A DNA stretch of 12,273 nucleotides from Christensenella sp. UBA1224 (GTDB lineage Bacteria; Bacillota; Clostridia; Christensenellales; Aristaeellaceae). Position numbers and translations under genes: made by a program. Below are positions 1 through 7,136 of this stretch, one piece after another (within the stretch, counting starts at the first letter, position 1; each line of letters starts with the position of its first letter). The notes beneath the pieces were generated by a model. It ran no database searches. It was given only the letters and a program-made list of their open reading frames with translations, and was not told where the DNA came from. The stretch is from contig DBXA01000039.1 of the NCBI GenBank assembly GCA_002309235.1, positions 1-12,273 of the forward strand, in the 5' to 3' direction.

Positions 1-1
1 A

Positions 2-331
2 AAAGCGGCTTCCGTCATGAACGCAAGGTACGGCAGGCAATGCGTGAACGTTGAGATACGCGACAGCTACCGCAATATGTCGGAAGCGCTGAAGGGCCAC
101 GAGCATCTGATCGAAAACGCTCGGGAAGCAGTCAGAAAAGCAGGCGGTACGCCGGTCAGCCTTCCCGTGCGCGGAGGCACGGACGGCTGCAGACTTTCGT
201 TCATGGGGCTGCCGTGCCCGAACCTTGGCACGGGAAGCCATAACCATCACGGCAGGCGCGAGTTCGCGGTTGCCGAGGAAATGGACAAATGCGTGATGGT
301 CCTCGTCGATCTCGCGAAGGCATATGCCTGA
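2..331 (+). CDS. pepT: Peptidase T (tripeptide aminopeptidase), 3' part only
   Basis: C-terminal part of a cytoplasmic zinc aminopeptidase of the M20B family, which removes the N-terminal residue of tripeptides. The frame is open from base 2, so the true start lies upstream of the window; the ATG at 17 is internal. About 109 residues are present out of roughly 400 in the family. The family signature PVRGGTDG followed by LSFMGLPCPNLGTG is complete, and the histidine in the NHHGRREF segment corresponds to the last zinc ligand of the family (the NFHG motif of characterised PepT proteins). The other metal ligands would lie in the missing part. The gene ends only 20 bp before the first transporter adaptor and no terminator is visible between them. 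Identity is clear from motifs; the state of the missing upstream part cannot be judged. Confidence 0.93.
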   Translation, partial: KAASVMNARYGRQCVNVEIRDSYRNMSEALKGHEHLIENAREAVRKAGGTPVSLPVRGGTDGCRLSFMGLPCPNLGTGSHNHHGRREFAVAEEMDKCVMVLVDLAKAYA

Positions 332-336
332 TCCCG

Positions 337-343
337 AAAGGAG
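337..343 (+). promoter_or_regulatory. Ribosome binding site deciding a GTG start (adaptor 1)
   Basis: AAAGGAG lies 8 bases upstream of the GTG at 352. The same frame is open upstream to an ATG at 289, but that codon lies inside pepT and has no such site. The peptide starting at 352 is a clean lipoprotein signal, which supports this start. Confidence 0.75.
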
Positions 344-351
344 ATTATAAA

Positions 352-1422
352 GTGCGCCTGGCGAAATGGGTGCTCGTGGGCATCCTGTGTTTGGGCCTGT
401 GCTCCTGTTCTCTGCTTCCGGTAGAGCAGGAATACACAGTCAAGCCTGTGATCAAAAACTATAATGTATCAAATTACGCCCTGTCGTATGTGCTCTTCGG
501 CGATGTGCAGAAGACAGAGGTGCTCACGTGCCGCTATGTGTCCGTGAGCACCGAAAGCCTTGCCTTCCGTATCGGAGGGGAATACATCGGCGGCATCTAT
601 GTCAGCAAGGGCGATATGGTCAAAAAGGGCGATCTTCTGGCAGAGCTGGAGGTGAACGGCCTTAAGAGGTCGCTTGCCGGCGTTGAGGAGGAGATCACCT
701 CGCTCGAGCTTTCCATAGAGCGGACCGGGGAAAGGATGAACCTGGCCGTTGCGACGGCAGCAAGAATAGACGCCGTAACGGGAAGGGATACCGCATCCTC
801 GGTCAGGGAACAGTATGCTTCCGAGATCAAGAGGTATGAGGATTCCCTCTCGATCGCCCGTATGCGCAGGGATGAATACACAGAGCAGATCGCAAAGAGC
901 CAGCTCAGGGCCGGTATTGACGGCGCCGTGACATATGTCCGCAATGTATCGGAAGGGCAGAGATCGGTAGAAGGGGAGACATTTATCAGCCTCGCGGATG
1001 CCGGCAACAGCGTTTTTTATACCGATACGGTGAATTATGACATGCTTCCCACAGGGGATATCGTGGAGATCTACGTGAACAAGGAATACCTTGAGGCGGA
1101 GGTCGTTTCAGCGGAAAGCCTTGGCTTCCGGGAAGAATTCAACAACAAAGGCGCGAAAAGGATCTATTTCCGGGCGCTCACGCCGAACGCTTCACTGGAG
1201 ACGGGAGACAGGGGCACCCTCACCATCACGCTGGAGGAAGCGAAGGATACCCTGTATATACCGATAAAGGCGCTCAACGAAGTTGACGGCAGGTACTTTG
1301 TATATCAGTGCGATGAAAAAGGCCTGAAGGTCATGACGGATGTCGTGCCGGGCATTACCACGAACAAATACGCTGAGATCCGTTCCGGCCTCTCCGAAGG
1401 GGATAATGTGATCACGGGCTGA
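352..1422 (+). CDS. HlyD/MacA-like ABC export adaptor lipoprotein (adaptor 1)
   Basis: Predicted membrane-fusion/adaptor subunit (356 aa) of the export ABC transporter encoded just downstream; it should sit on the outer face of the membrane. The GTG start at 352 is chosen for its AAAGGAG site and the lipoprotein signal it gives: a hydrophobic stretch at residues 6-17 and a lipobox LCSC with the lipidated Cys at 19. Architecture in order: first half of a lipoyl/barrel-sandwich domain around 75-100 (GGIYVSKGDMVKKGDLLAELE-like), an alpha-helical hairpin of charged heptad-like sequence at about 101-183, the second lipoyl half at 184-216 (AGIDGAVTYVRNVSEGQ), a beta-barrel region to about 305, and a C-terminal membrane-proximal segment with LYIPIKALNEV and a final GLSEGDNVITG. 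This order is typical of MacA/YknX/HlyD adaptors. It is followed after 28 bp by a second adaptor. The substrate is unknown. Confidence 0.85.
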   Translation: MRLAKWVLVGILCLGLCSCSLLPVEQEYTVKPVIKNYNVSNYALSYVLFGDVQKTEVLTCRYVSVSTESLAFRIGGEYIGGIYVSKGDMVKKGDLLAELEVNGLKRSLAGVEEEITSLELSIERTGERMNLAVATAARIDAVTGRDTASSVREQYASEIKRYEDSLSIARMRRDEYTEQIAKSQLRAGIDGAVTYVRNVSEGQRSVEGETFISLADAGNSVFYTDTVNYDMLPTGDIVEIYVNKEYLEAEVVSAESLGFREEFNNKGAKRIYFRALTPNASLETGDRGTLTITLEEAKDTLYIPIKALNEVDGRYFVYQCDEKGLKVMTDVVPGITTNKYAEIRSGLSEGDNVITG

Positions 1423-1450
1423 CGGCTTCTGAAAGGATGAGATCCGGAAG

Positions 1451-2548
1451 ATGAAGGGGAAAAAGACAGGGATAGCGCTGCTGGCCGCTTTATGCATGCT
1501 CCTATCCGCTTGCGGAGGCGGTGAAAAAGCGCCGGAAGCGCCGGAATTGATGGAACCGGTCGGCGTAGAGCTGGATTTTGCGCTTGTCAAGCGGATGGAT
1601 ATCGAATCCATCGTTACGTTTGAGGCCTGCGTGATACCGGAGACGGAAGATCTGTACTTTACGGTGGATGGCGTTATAGGCGAGGTGAATACGCGTCTGG
1701 GCGCTGCCGTAAAAAAAGGAGATGTCCTGCTGAAGCTCGACGAAGAGGCTTCCGAGGAGAAGCTCGCAGATCTGAGGGAACAGCTTGCTTACTATGAAAC
1801 GCTCTATACGTATGAAAACGATCTGGCAAGGGTCGATATCGATATATTGAAGCTCGAACTCGAAAAAGCCGTGCGGGGCGGTATCACGGAGGCGGACAGG
1901 CTTTCAAGCCAGGGCAATATCGATATGCAGGAGCTCCTTCTGAAACAAAAAAAGGAAGAGCAGGATGCTGTACTTTCGGGCATACGCGGGGATATAGCGG
2001 AGCTTGAGAAAGACCTTGGCAAGAATGTCATAACGGCACCCTTTGATGGGACGGTCGTCCGCATGAATACGCTTTATGAAGGCAACTGGGTAGGGGCTTA
2101 TGACGAGGTCATACGCATAGCGAATGAGGATGTGCTCATGGTGGAGAGCGAATATGTCTCTCCCACACGTCTTTCTGCGGCGCCGCGCGTATATGCGCTG
2201 ATAAGAGGCGGCACGTATGATCTGGAACCTGTCGAAATGGATATGACGGAGTACTTCTCGATCGTGTTTGCAGGCGGTACCGTCATGACGGATCTGCGCT
2301 TTACGGGAGATACCGGAGACATCCGCGCGGGAGATTACGCGCTCATGTGCCTTGTCACATCCGAAAAAGAAGATGTGCTCGCGATCCCCTTCAACGCGCT
2401 GTATGTGGATGATACCGGAAAATACGTTTATAAGCTCTCAAACGGCGTTCGGGTCAGGCAGAATGTGAGGACGGGAGCATCAAACGGACTGTACATACAG
2501 GTAACGGAAGGACTTGAGGAAGGAGATAGGGTATATGTTAAGGAGTAA
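1451..2548 (+). CDS. HlyD/MacA-like ABC export adaptor lipoprotein (adaptor 2)
   Basis: Second adaptor protein (365 aa), clearly different in sequence from its neighbours but with the same layout. It has an N-terminal lipoprotein signal (KGKK, hydrophobic core, LSAC with Cys at 21, then a flexible GGGEKAPEAPE linker). The first lipoyl half is near 72-97 (VDGVIGEVNTRLGAAVKKGDVLLKLD). A helical hairpin follows at about 98-190, and the second lipoyl half is at 192-224 (VITAPFDGTVVRMNTLYEGNWV). Then come the beta-barrel and a membrane-proximal part containing LAIPFNALYVDDTGKYVYKL and ending GLEEGDRVYVKE. The ribosome binding site is weak (GGAAG directly before the ATG, AAAGG further upstream). 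Its 3' end runs into the ribosome binding site of adaptor 3, so the two are probably translationally coupled. Family assignment is firm; partner and substrate are inferred from the operon. Confidence 0.86.
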   Translation: MKGKKTGIALLAALCMLLSACGGGEKAPEAPELMEPVGVELDFALVKRMDIESIVTFEACVIPETEDLYFTVDGVIGEVNTRLGAAVKKGDVLLKLDEEASEEKLADLREQLAYYETLYTYENDLARVDIDILKLELEKAVRGGITEADRLSSQGNIDMQELLLKQKKEEQDAVLSGIRGDIAELEKDLGKNVITAPFDGTVVRMNTLYEGNWVGAYDEVIRIANEDVLMVESEYVSPTRLSAAPRVYALIRGGTYDLEPVEMDMTEYFSIVFAGGTVMTDLRFTGDTGDIRAGDYALMCLVTSEKEDVLAIPFNALYVDDTGKYVYKLSNGVRVRQNVRTGASNGLYIQVTEGLEEGDRVYVKE

Positions 2549-3614
2549 CCTGATGCGCCTTGTCGCCTGTATCCTCATACTTGCGGGAATGCTGCCCCTC
2601 ATGGGGTCGACGATCATAGACCCTGCAAAGATCTCAGATTCCGGAGCGGAGTATAAGACGGGAGAGGTTGTCACCGGCAGCTTTACAAAGACCGTAGCCG
2701 GCGGCGGCGTCATGTACTATCCGAAAAAGTACCAGATCAAATGTGAAACATATAATGCAAGGGTCAAGAGCATATCCGTAGGCCGCAGCGATAAACTGGA
2801 GGAAGGCCAGGAGATAGGGGTACTGTATACGGAATCCAGCCGCGCGGATCTCGCCCTGCTCAGACAGAGGCTCGAAAACGCTCAGGAAAGCCTGGAAGAA
2901 ATGGACCGCGTCCTTGACGATAAGATACTTGCGCTGCAGTCTTCCGCCGCCTCCGCGTCGGACCCGCTCGATTCCGAGATGCTCAGGCTCAGGATATCAA
3001 GGGCAGCCATAGAATACGAAAAAAACAGGTTCGTGCTGGAAAAAGAGATAAGCGATCTGAAAGAGCGCATCTCTGAAGAGGAAGAGAAGCTGAAGGATAC
3101 CCCCGTCTATTCGCCCGTTACGGGAAAGATAGAGGCCTACAGCTATCTCAACGAAGGGGATTCTGTCGCTTACGGCACAGTGATACTCAGGGTCTATGAA
3201 ACGGCGGTCTATCTGATCCGCGTGGAAGACGACAATAACAGGTGGCACTACGGCATGGATGTTACTGTCGCATACGGGCCGCGCAACAACCGCAAAGAGG
3301 CTGCCGGAAGGGTGGTATCGGCAGATAACGTGCTGCCATACAACAAAAAAACGGGGTACAGCTACATCGCGCTGGATGAATTCATCGATCCGGAAGACCT
3401 TTCATCCATCAACTTGTCGGCGACATACCTCTCTTTGGACAATGTGCTGCTGGCCCCCAAAAAGGCCGTGTCTCTCCAGAAGGGAAAGAACCTCGTCTCC
3501 ATATTGGAAGGTTCCTCTGTCGCCCAGAGGTATGTATATACCCCTATGTATAATTCGGATTGGTATCTTGTGCTGCAGGGTCTGACTGATGGTCAGGTGC
3601 TGATACTCGATTGA
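2535..3614 (+). CDS. HlyD-like ABC export adaptor with N-terminal membrane anchor (adaptor 3)
   Basis: Third adaptor (359 aa from this start). Unlike the two before it, the N-terminal hydrophobic stretch (about residues 8-25, LVACILILAGMLPLMG) has no lipobox cysteine at its end, so it should be a membrane anchor or uncleaved signal. The lipoyl halves are near 75-100 (NARVKSISVGRSDKLEEGQEIGVLY) and 190-220 (VYSPVTGKIEAYSYLNEGDSV), with a strongly charged helical hairpin between them (about 104-188). The C-terminal part ends GLTDGQVLILD, as in adaptor families. Two starts compete: ATG 2535 with AAGGAG at 2520-2525 (9-base spacing, overlapping adaptor 2 by 14 bp), and ATG 2553 with AAGGAG at 2540-2545 (7-base spacing, no overlap). 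The longer form gives a more basic N-terminus. A further in-frame TTG at 2514 has no good site. Confidence 0.8.
   Translation: MLRSNLMRLVACILILAGMLPLMGSTIIDPAKISDSGAEYKTGEVVTGSFTKTVAGGGVMYYPKKYQIKCETYNARVKSISVGRSDKLEEGQEIGVLYTESSRADLALLRQRLENAQESLEEMDRVLDDKILALQSSAASASDPLDSEMLRLRISRAAIEYEKNRFVLEKEISDLKERISEEEEKLKDTPVYSPVTGKIEAYSYLNEGDSVAYGTVILRVYETAVYLIRVEDDNNRWHYGMDVTVAYGPRNNRKEAAGRVVSADNVLPYNKKTGYSYIALDEFIDPEDLSSINLSATYLSLDNVLLAPKKAVSLQKGKNLVSILEGSSVAQRYVYTPMYNSDWYLVLQGLTDGQVLILD
2540..2545 (+). promoter_or_regulatory. Alternative ribosome binding site for adaptor 3
   Basis: AAGGAG overlapping the adaptor 2 stop codon region, 7 bases before the in-frame ATG at 2553. It competes with the AAGGAG at 2520-2525 that serves ATG 2535, so the real start of adaptor 3 is uncertain by six codons. 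Confidence 0.5.
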
Positions 3615-3633
3615 CGGAACGGAGAGATAGATC

Positions 3634-6447
3634 TTGCTGCAATTTGTAATACGGAAACTGCTCCATAAGCGCTGGATGGTATGCTGCCTGCTGATAGGCA
3701 ATATACTCCTCGTATCCATAGCCTGCTGCAACCCCATGTATACGCAGGCTGTGCTGCAGCGCATGCTCATCTCAAAAATGGACAGCTATATCGTCGATAA
3801 CAACAAGTACCCGGGTGCGGTCACATTTACCGGCGCGGTCATAAGGCGGAACGACAGTTTTTCCTTCATGGACAAGTTCATGGAAGTGCAGGAGATGGCG
3901 GAAAGCCTGCCGGAAAAAATGGGCGTGCCGGCGATCTGGCAGATAACGCATTATTACCTGGATACCACGAGGATGCAGCCGGATGTCCCGCGCAGGGAAA
4001 ACGATGTGAAGTCTTTTACGATAGGTTTTCTGACAGGGCTTCCGGAGCATGCCAGCATGATCTCCGGCCGCATGTATGAGCCGGGCATCAACGAGAACGG
4101 CTGCTATGAAGTGATCATGAGCCTGAGCGCGATGGCAAACCTGGATCTGCTGGTCGGTGAATGCTTTACGGGTCAGACGCTGACAGATGCGAACGGGGAT
4201 CGTGTGCGCCTGCAGGTAGTAGGCGTTTATACCTTCTCCGATGCGGAGGATATCTATTGGGTGCGTACACCGACCTCCTATCGGGCGGAGGTATTCATGG
4301 ATGAGGATACCTTCCGGGCAAATTTTGCGGATATGGACGCGCTGAGAAATACCATCAATGCCTATTGGTACACGATACTGGATTATGAGGCGATGCGCGG
4401 CGATGATGTCAGCTCCATGTACGCTATCCTGTCAGGCTTGAAGGAAAACTTTTCTACAGGCAATTACCGTTACTACGACAATTGCTCGGCGATATTCGAG
4501 GATTTCCTCGTAAAGCGGGAAAAGGTGAATGTGACGCTTCTCGTCCTGCAGGTGCCGATTTTCGTGCTGCTCGCGGCGTTTATCTTCATGGTATCAAGGC
4601 AGATGCTCGAAATGGAGCAGAGCGAGATCTCCATACTGAAGAGCCGGGGTGCCGGAAAAGGCCAGATCATAGGGATATATCTCCTACAGAGTACGCTGCT
4701 CTCGATCGTTGGGCTTACGGCGGGGATACCGCTTGGCATGTGGCTGTGCCAGGTGCTGGGTTCCGCAAACGCTTTCCTGGAATTTGTTTCCCGTAAACCG
4801 CTGGATGTGCGTTTCTCGGATAGGGCAGCTGTGTTCGCAGCCGCAGCTGCAGTGTTTTCCGTCTGTACCATGGTGCTCCCGGTGTTCCGATATTCAAGCG
4901 TATCCATTGTCAACCAGAAACAATCCAAACATCGCAGAAGTGAAAAACCCCTCTGGCAGAAGACATTCCTCGACTTTATACTGCTGGGCGTTTCTCTGTA
5001 CGGCCTGTATTCCTTCAATGGGCAAAAGGATATCCTGGCAGAAAGGGTAGCAAACGGCGCTTCTCTGGATCCGCTTCTGTTCATGTGCTCTTCGCTCTTT
5101 ATCGTCGGGGCGGGTCTTGTGGCAGTCAGGCTCGTTCCGGGTATCATATGGCTGGTATTCACTGTGGGCAGGAAGCTGTGGAGCCCTGCGCTGTACGCAT
5201 CCTTCCTGCGCGTGATACGTACGAGGAAAAGCCAGGGCTTTATCATGGTATTCCTCGTCATGACGATCGCGCTGGGCATGTTCAACGCTCAGGCGGCGCG
5301 CACGATCAACGGAAATGAAGAGGACAGGCTGACCTATCTGACAGGTACGGATATCGTGCTTGCGGAGATATGGGATAACAACGCGGACCAGATCGAATCG
5401 GCAAAGCCTGAGGATATCGTCTATGAGGAACCGGATTTCGGCAGGTATGCGACCTGTCCGGATATCGAGATGGCGACGAAGGTGCTCAGGAACTCCTCGG
5501 GGCTCGTGATGCTGAGCGGGAAGACATTGAAAAACGTCAACATCATGGGGATCAATACGAAGGAATTCGGCCAGGTCATACGATTCAAGGATGATCTGCT
5601 GCCCATACATATCAATAACTTCCTGAACGCGATATCCCAGAATTCGCATGCCATACTCGTAAGCCGGAATTTTGCGGATGACATGGGCGTGAAACTGGGC
5701 GACGTGCTCAATTACAAGTGCTCGCTCGGGGATAATATCCGCGGCATCGTATACGGCTTTGTGGAGTATTGGCCTACCTATAATGCCGTATCCAATCAGA
5801 TCGGCGTAGACGGGCTTGAAAAGCAGGTCAACGAGTACCTGATCGTCGGTCATCTTTCGCAGATGCAGTCCGCCTGGGGCGTTACGCCGTACCAGGTATG
5901 GATCAAAGCATCCGATACGTCGTTTATCTATGATTTCATCGCAGAGCATAAGATCAATTACTCTGTGCTTCTCGATATCGAACAGCAGACGGTCGCGCTC
6001 AAGAATGACCCCATCTTTCAGGGGACCAACGGTATACTGACGGTCGGCTTCATCGTCGTTTTGATACTGTGCGCTACAGGCTTCCTCATCTACTGGATAC
6101 TCTCCATACAGTCGCGTTCACTGCAGTTCGGCATATTCCGGGCGATGGGCATGTCCTTCCGTGAGATCATATCCATGCTGCTCAACGAACAGCTGTTCAT
6201 CTCGGGGACTGCGATAGGGATAGGTGCCTTGATAGGCTATCTTTCGAGCCGGCTGTTCATACCGCTCATACAGATCTCCTATGCGCCGGCGGATGAAGTG
6301 ATACCGCTCAAGGTCATTTCGGAGAAAGCGGATCTTGTGAGGCTGTTCGGCGTGGTAGGCTGCATCATGCTCATCTGCATCGTGATACTCGGTGTACTGA
6401 TCTCGAGGATCCGCATCACACAGGCGCTCAAGCTTGGTGAGGACTGA
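3634..6447 (+). CDS. FtsX/MacB-type ABC transporter permease, two fused halves (937 aa)
   Basis: Integral membrane subunit of the exporter. About ten membrane segments are visible by hydropathy: near 15-36, 299-322, 345-375, 395-419, 445-461, 481-511, 536-552, 800-825, 850-880 and 903-928. Two large extracytoplasmic domains (about 37-298 and 553-799) sit after the first and seventh segments. Each half has an FtsX-like core of three segments following the big domain. Each also has a coupling-helix-like motif just after its second segment: EISILKSRGAGKGQ at 329-342 and FGIFRAMGMSFREI at about 834-847. This suggests that both permease halves are in one chain, each docking one ATPase. The TTG start at 3634 is preferred because GGAGAG at 3621-3626 precedes it by 7 bases and the N-terminus RKLLHKRW is typical of FtsX permeases; the next in-frame ATG (3676) would remove that basic stretch. 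It lies 19 bp after adaptor 3. Confidence 0.88.
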   Translation: MLQFVIRKLLHKRWMVCCLLIGNILLVSIACCNPMYTQAVLQRMLISKMDSYIVDNNKYPGAVTFTGAVIRRNDSFSFMDKFMEVQEMAESLPEKMGVPAIWQITHYYLDTTRMQPDVPRRENDVKSFTIGFLTGLPEHASMISGRMYEPGINENGCYEVIMSLSAMANLDLLVGECFTGQTLTDANGDRVRLQVVGVYTFSDAEDIYWVRTPTSYRAEVFMDEDTFRANFADMDALRNTINAYWYTILDYEAMRGDDVSSMYAILSGLKENFSTGNYRYYDNCSAIFEDFLVKREKVNVTLLVLQVPIFVLLAAFIFMVSRQMLEMEQSEISILKSRGAGKGQIIGIYLLQSTLLSIVGLTAGIPLGMWLCQVLGSANAFLEFVSRKPLDVRFSDRAAVFAAAAAVFSVCTMVLPVFRYSSVSIVNQKQSKHRRSEKPLWQKTFLDFILLGVSLYGLYSFNGQKDILAERVANGASLDPLLFMCSSLFIVGAGLVAVRLVPGIIWLVFTVGRKLWSPALYASFLRVIRTRKSQGFIMVFLVMTIALGMFNAQAARTINGNEEDRLTYLTGTDIVLAEIWDNNADQIESAKPEDIVYEEPDFGRYATCPDIEMATKVLRNSSGLVMLSGKTLKNVNIMGINTKEFGQVIRFKDDLLPIHINNFLNAISQNSHAILVSRNFADDMGVKLGDVLNYKCSLGDNIRGIVYGFVEYWPTYNAVSNQIGVDGLEKQVNEYLIVGHLSQMQSAWGVTPYQVWIKASDTSFIYDFIAEHKINYSVLLDIEQQTVALKNDPIFQGTNGILTVGFIVVLILCATGFLIYWILSIQSRSLQFGIFRAMGMSFREIISMLLNEQLFISGTAIGIGALIGYLSSRLFIPLIQISYAPADEVIPLKVISEKADLVRLFGVVGCIMLICIVILGVLISRIRITQALKLGED

Positions 6448-6451
6448 TGTC

Positions 6452-6459
6452 GGGAGGAG
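6452..6459 (+). promoter_or_regulatory. Ribosome binding site deciding the ATPase 1 start
   Basis: GGAGGAGG precedes the ATG at 6468 by 8 bases. The in-frame ATG at 6447, which shares its first base with the permease stop, would place this purine run inside the coding sequence and lacks a site of its own that I can see. Confidence 0.7.
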
Positions 6460-6467
6460 GGAATGAA

Positions 6468-7136
6468 ATGCTCAGGACAGAAGGCGTTGTAAAGGTATTC
6501 CCCATATCCGGCGGCAGGTCCTTTACGGCACTTGACAATGTATCCATACACTGCCCGGAAGCGCAGCTGACGATACTGCGCGGGAGGAGCGGCTCCGGAA
6601 AGACGACGCTCATGAACATACTTTCAGCTCTGGATATGCCGACCAAGGGCAAGGTTTACTTTAACGGCCGGGATATCGTCAGGATGGATGAGCATTCCCG
6701 CGCGAAGCTTCGCAGGCATGAGATAGGCTATGTATTCCAGTCTGTGGCGCTCATCCCCATGATGACGGCTTATGAAAACGTGGAATATGCGCTGAGGCTT
6801 GCCAGAACGAAGGGAGACAGGCGGGAGAGGGTCACGGAATGCCTGCGCATGGTAGGCCTTGAAAAGCGTATGAACCATATGCCGCAGGAAATGTCCGGCG
6901 GCGAGCAGCAGAGAGTCGCGATAGCCCGTGCCATAGCGCACAAGCCGAAGGTGATATTTGCGGATGAACCTACGGCAGAGCTCGATACCGGAACGGGACT
7001 GCAGGTCGTGAAGATATTCCGGGAGCTGTGCGAGAATGAAAAGATAACTGTCATCATGACGACCCATGACAACGGCCTTATGGAATTGGGCGACAGGGTA
7101 TACCAGCTGGAAGACGGGGTGATCGTGAATGGCTGA
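6468..7136 (+). CDS. ABC transporter ATP-binding protein 1 (MacB/LolD/FtsE-type)
   Basis: Cytoplasmic ATPase subunit (222 aa from ATG 6468) that should power the fused permease. All nucleotide-binding motifs are intact: Walker A GRSGSGKTT at 39-47, Q-loop Gln at 91 (YVFQS), signature MSGGEQQRV at 142-150, Walker B VIFADE at 162-167 with the catalytic Glu 167, D-loop ELD, and switch His 200 (TTHD). Length and motif wording match the MacB/LolD/YknY class that partners FtsX-type permeases. The start at 6468 has a GGAGGAGG site; a start at 6447 would add seven residues. The gene overlaps the next ATPase by 8 bp (7129-7136), pointing to coupled translation and roughly equal amounts. Family certain, substrate unknown. 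Confidence 0.93.
   Translation: MLRTEGVVKVFPISGGRSFTALDNVSIHCPEAQLTILRGRSGSGKTTLMNILSALDMPTKGKVYFNGRDIVRMDEHSRAKLRRHEIGYVFQSVALIPMMTAYENVEYALRLARTKGDRRERVTECLRMVGLEKRMNHMPQEMSGGEQQRVAIARAIAHKPKVIFADEPTAELDTGTGLQVVKIFRELCENEKITVIMTTHDNGLMELGDRVYQLEDGVIVNG

Noticed and set aside
289..351. Upstream extension of adaptor 1 to the ATG at 289
   Set aside because: It would overlap pepT by 43 bases and bury the lipoprotein signal behind 21 residues; GTG 352 has the ribosome binding site.
4473..5285. Minus-strand open frame (270 aa) opposite the permease gene
   Set aside because: Rich in Ser, Thr and Arg, without motifs; a shadow of the permease codon pattern.
4894..5949. Long open frame on the minus strand (351 aa) opposite the permease gene
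   Set aside because: Its translation has no recognisable domain, is rich in His, Arg and Pro as expected from antisense reading of coding DNA, and lies fully opposite a well-supported gene.
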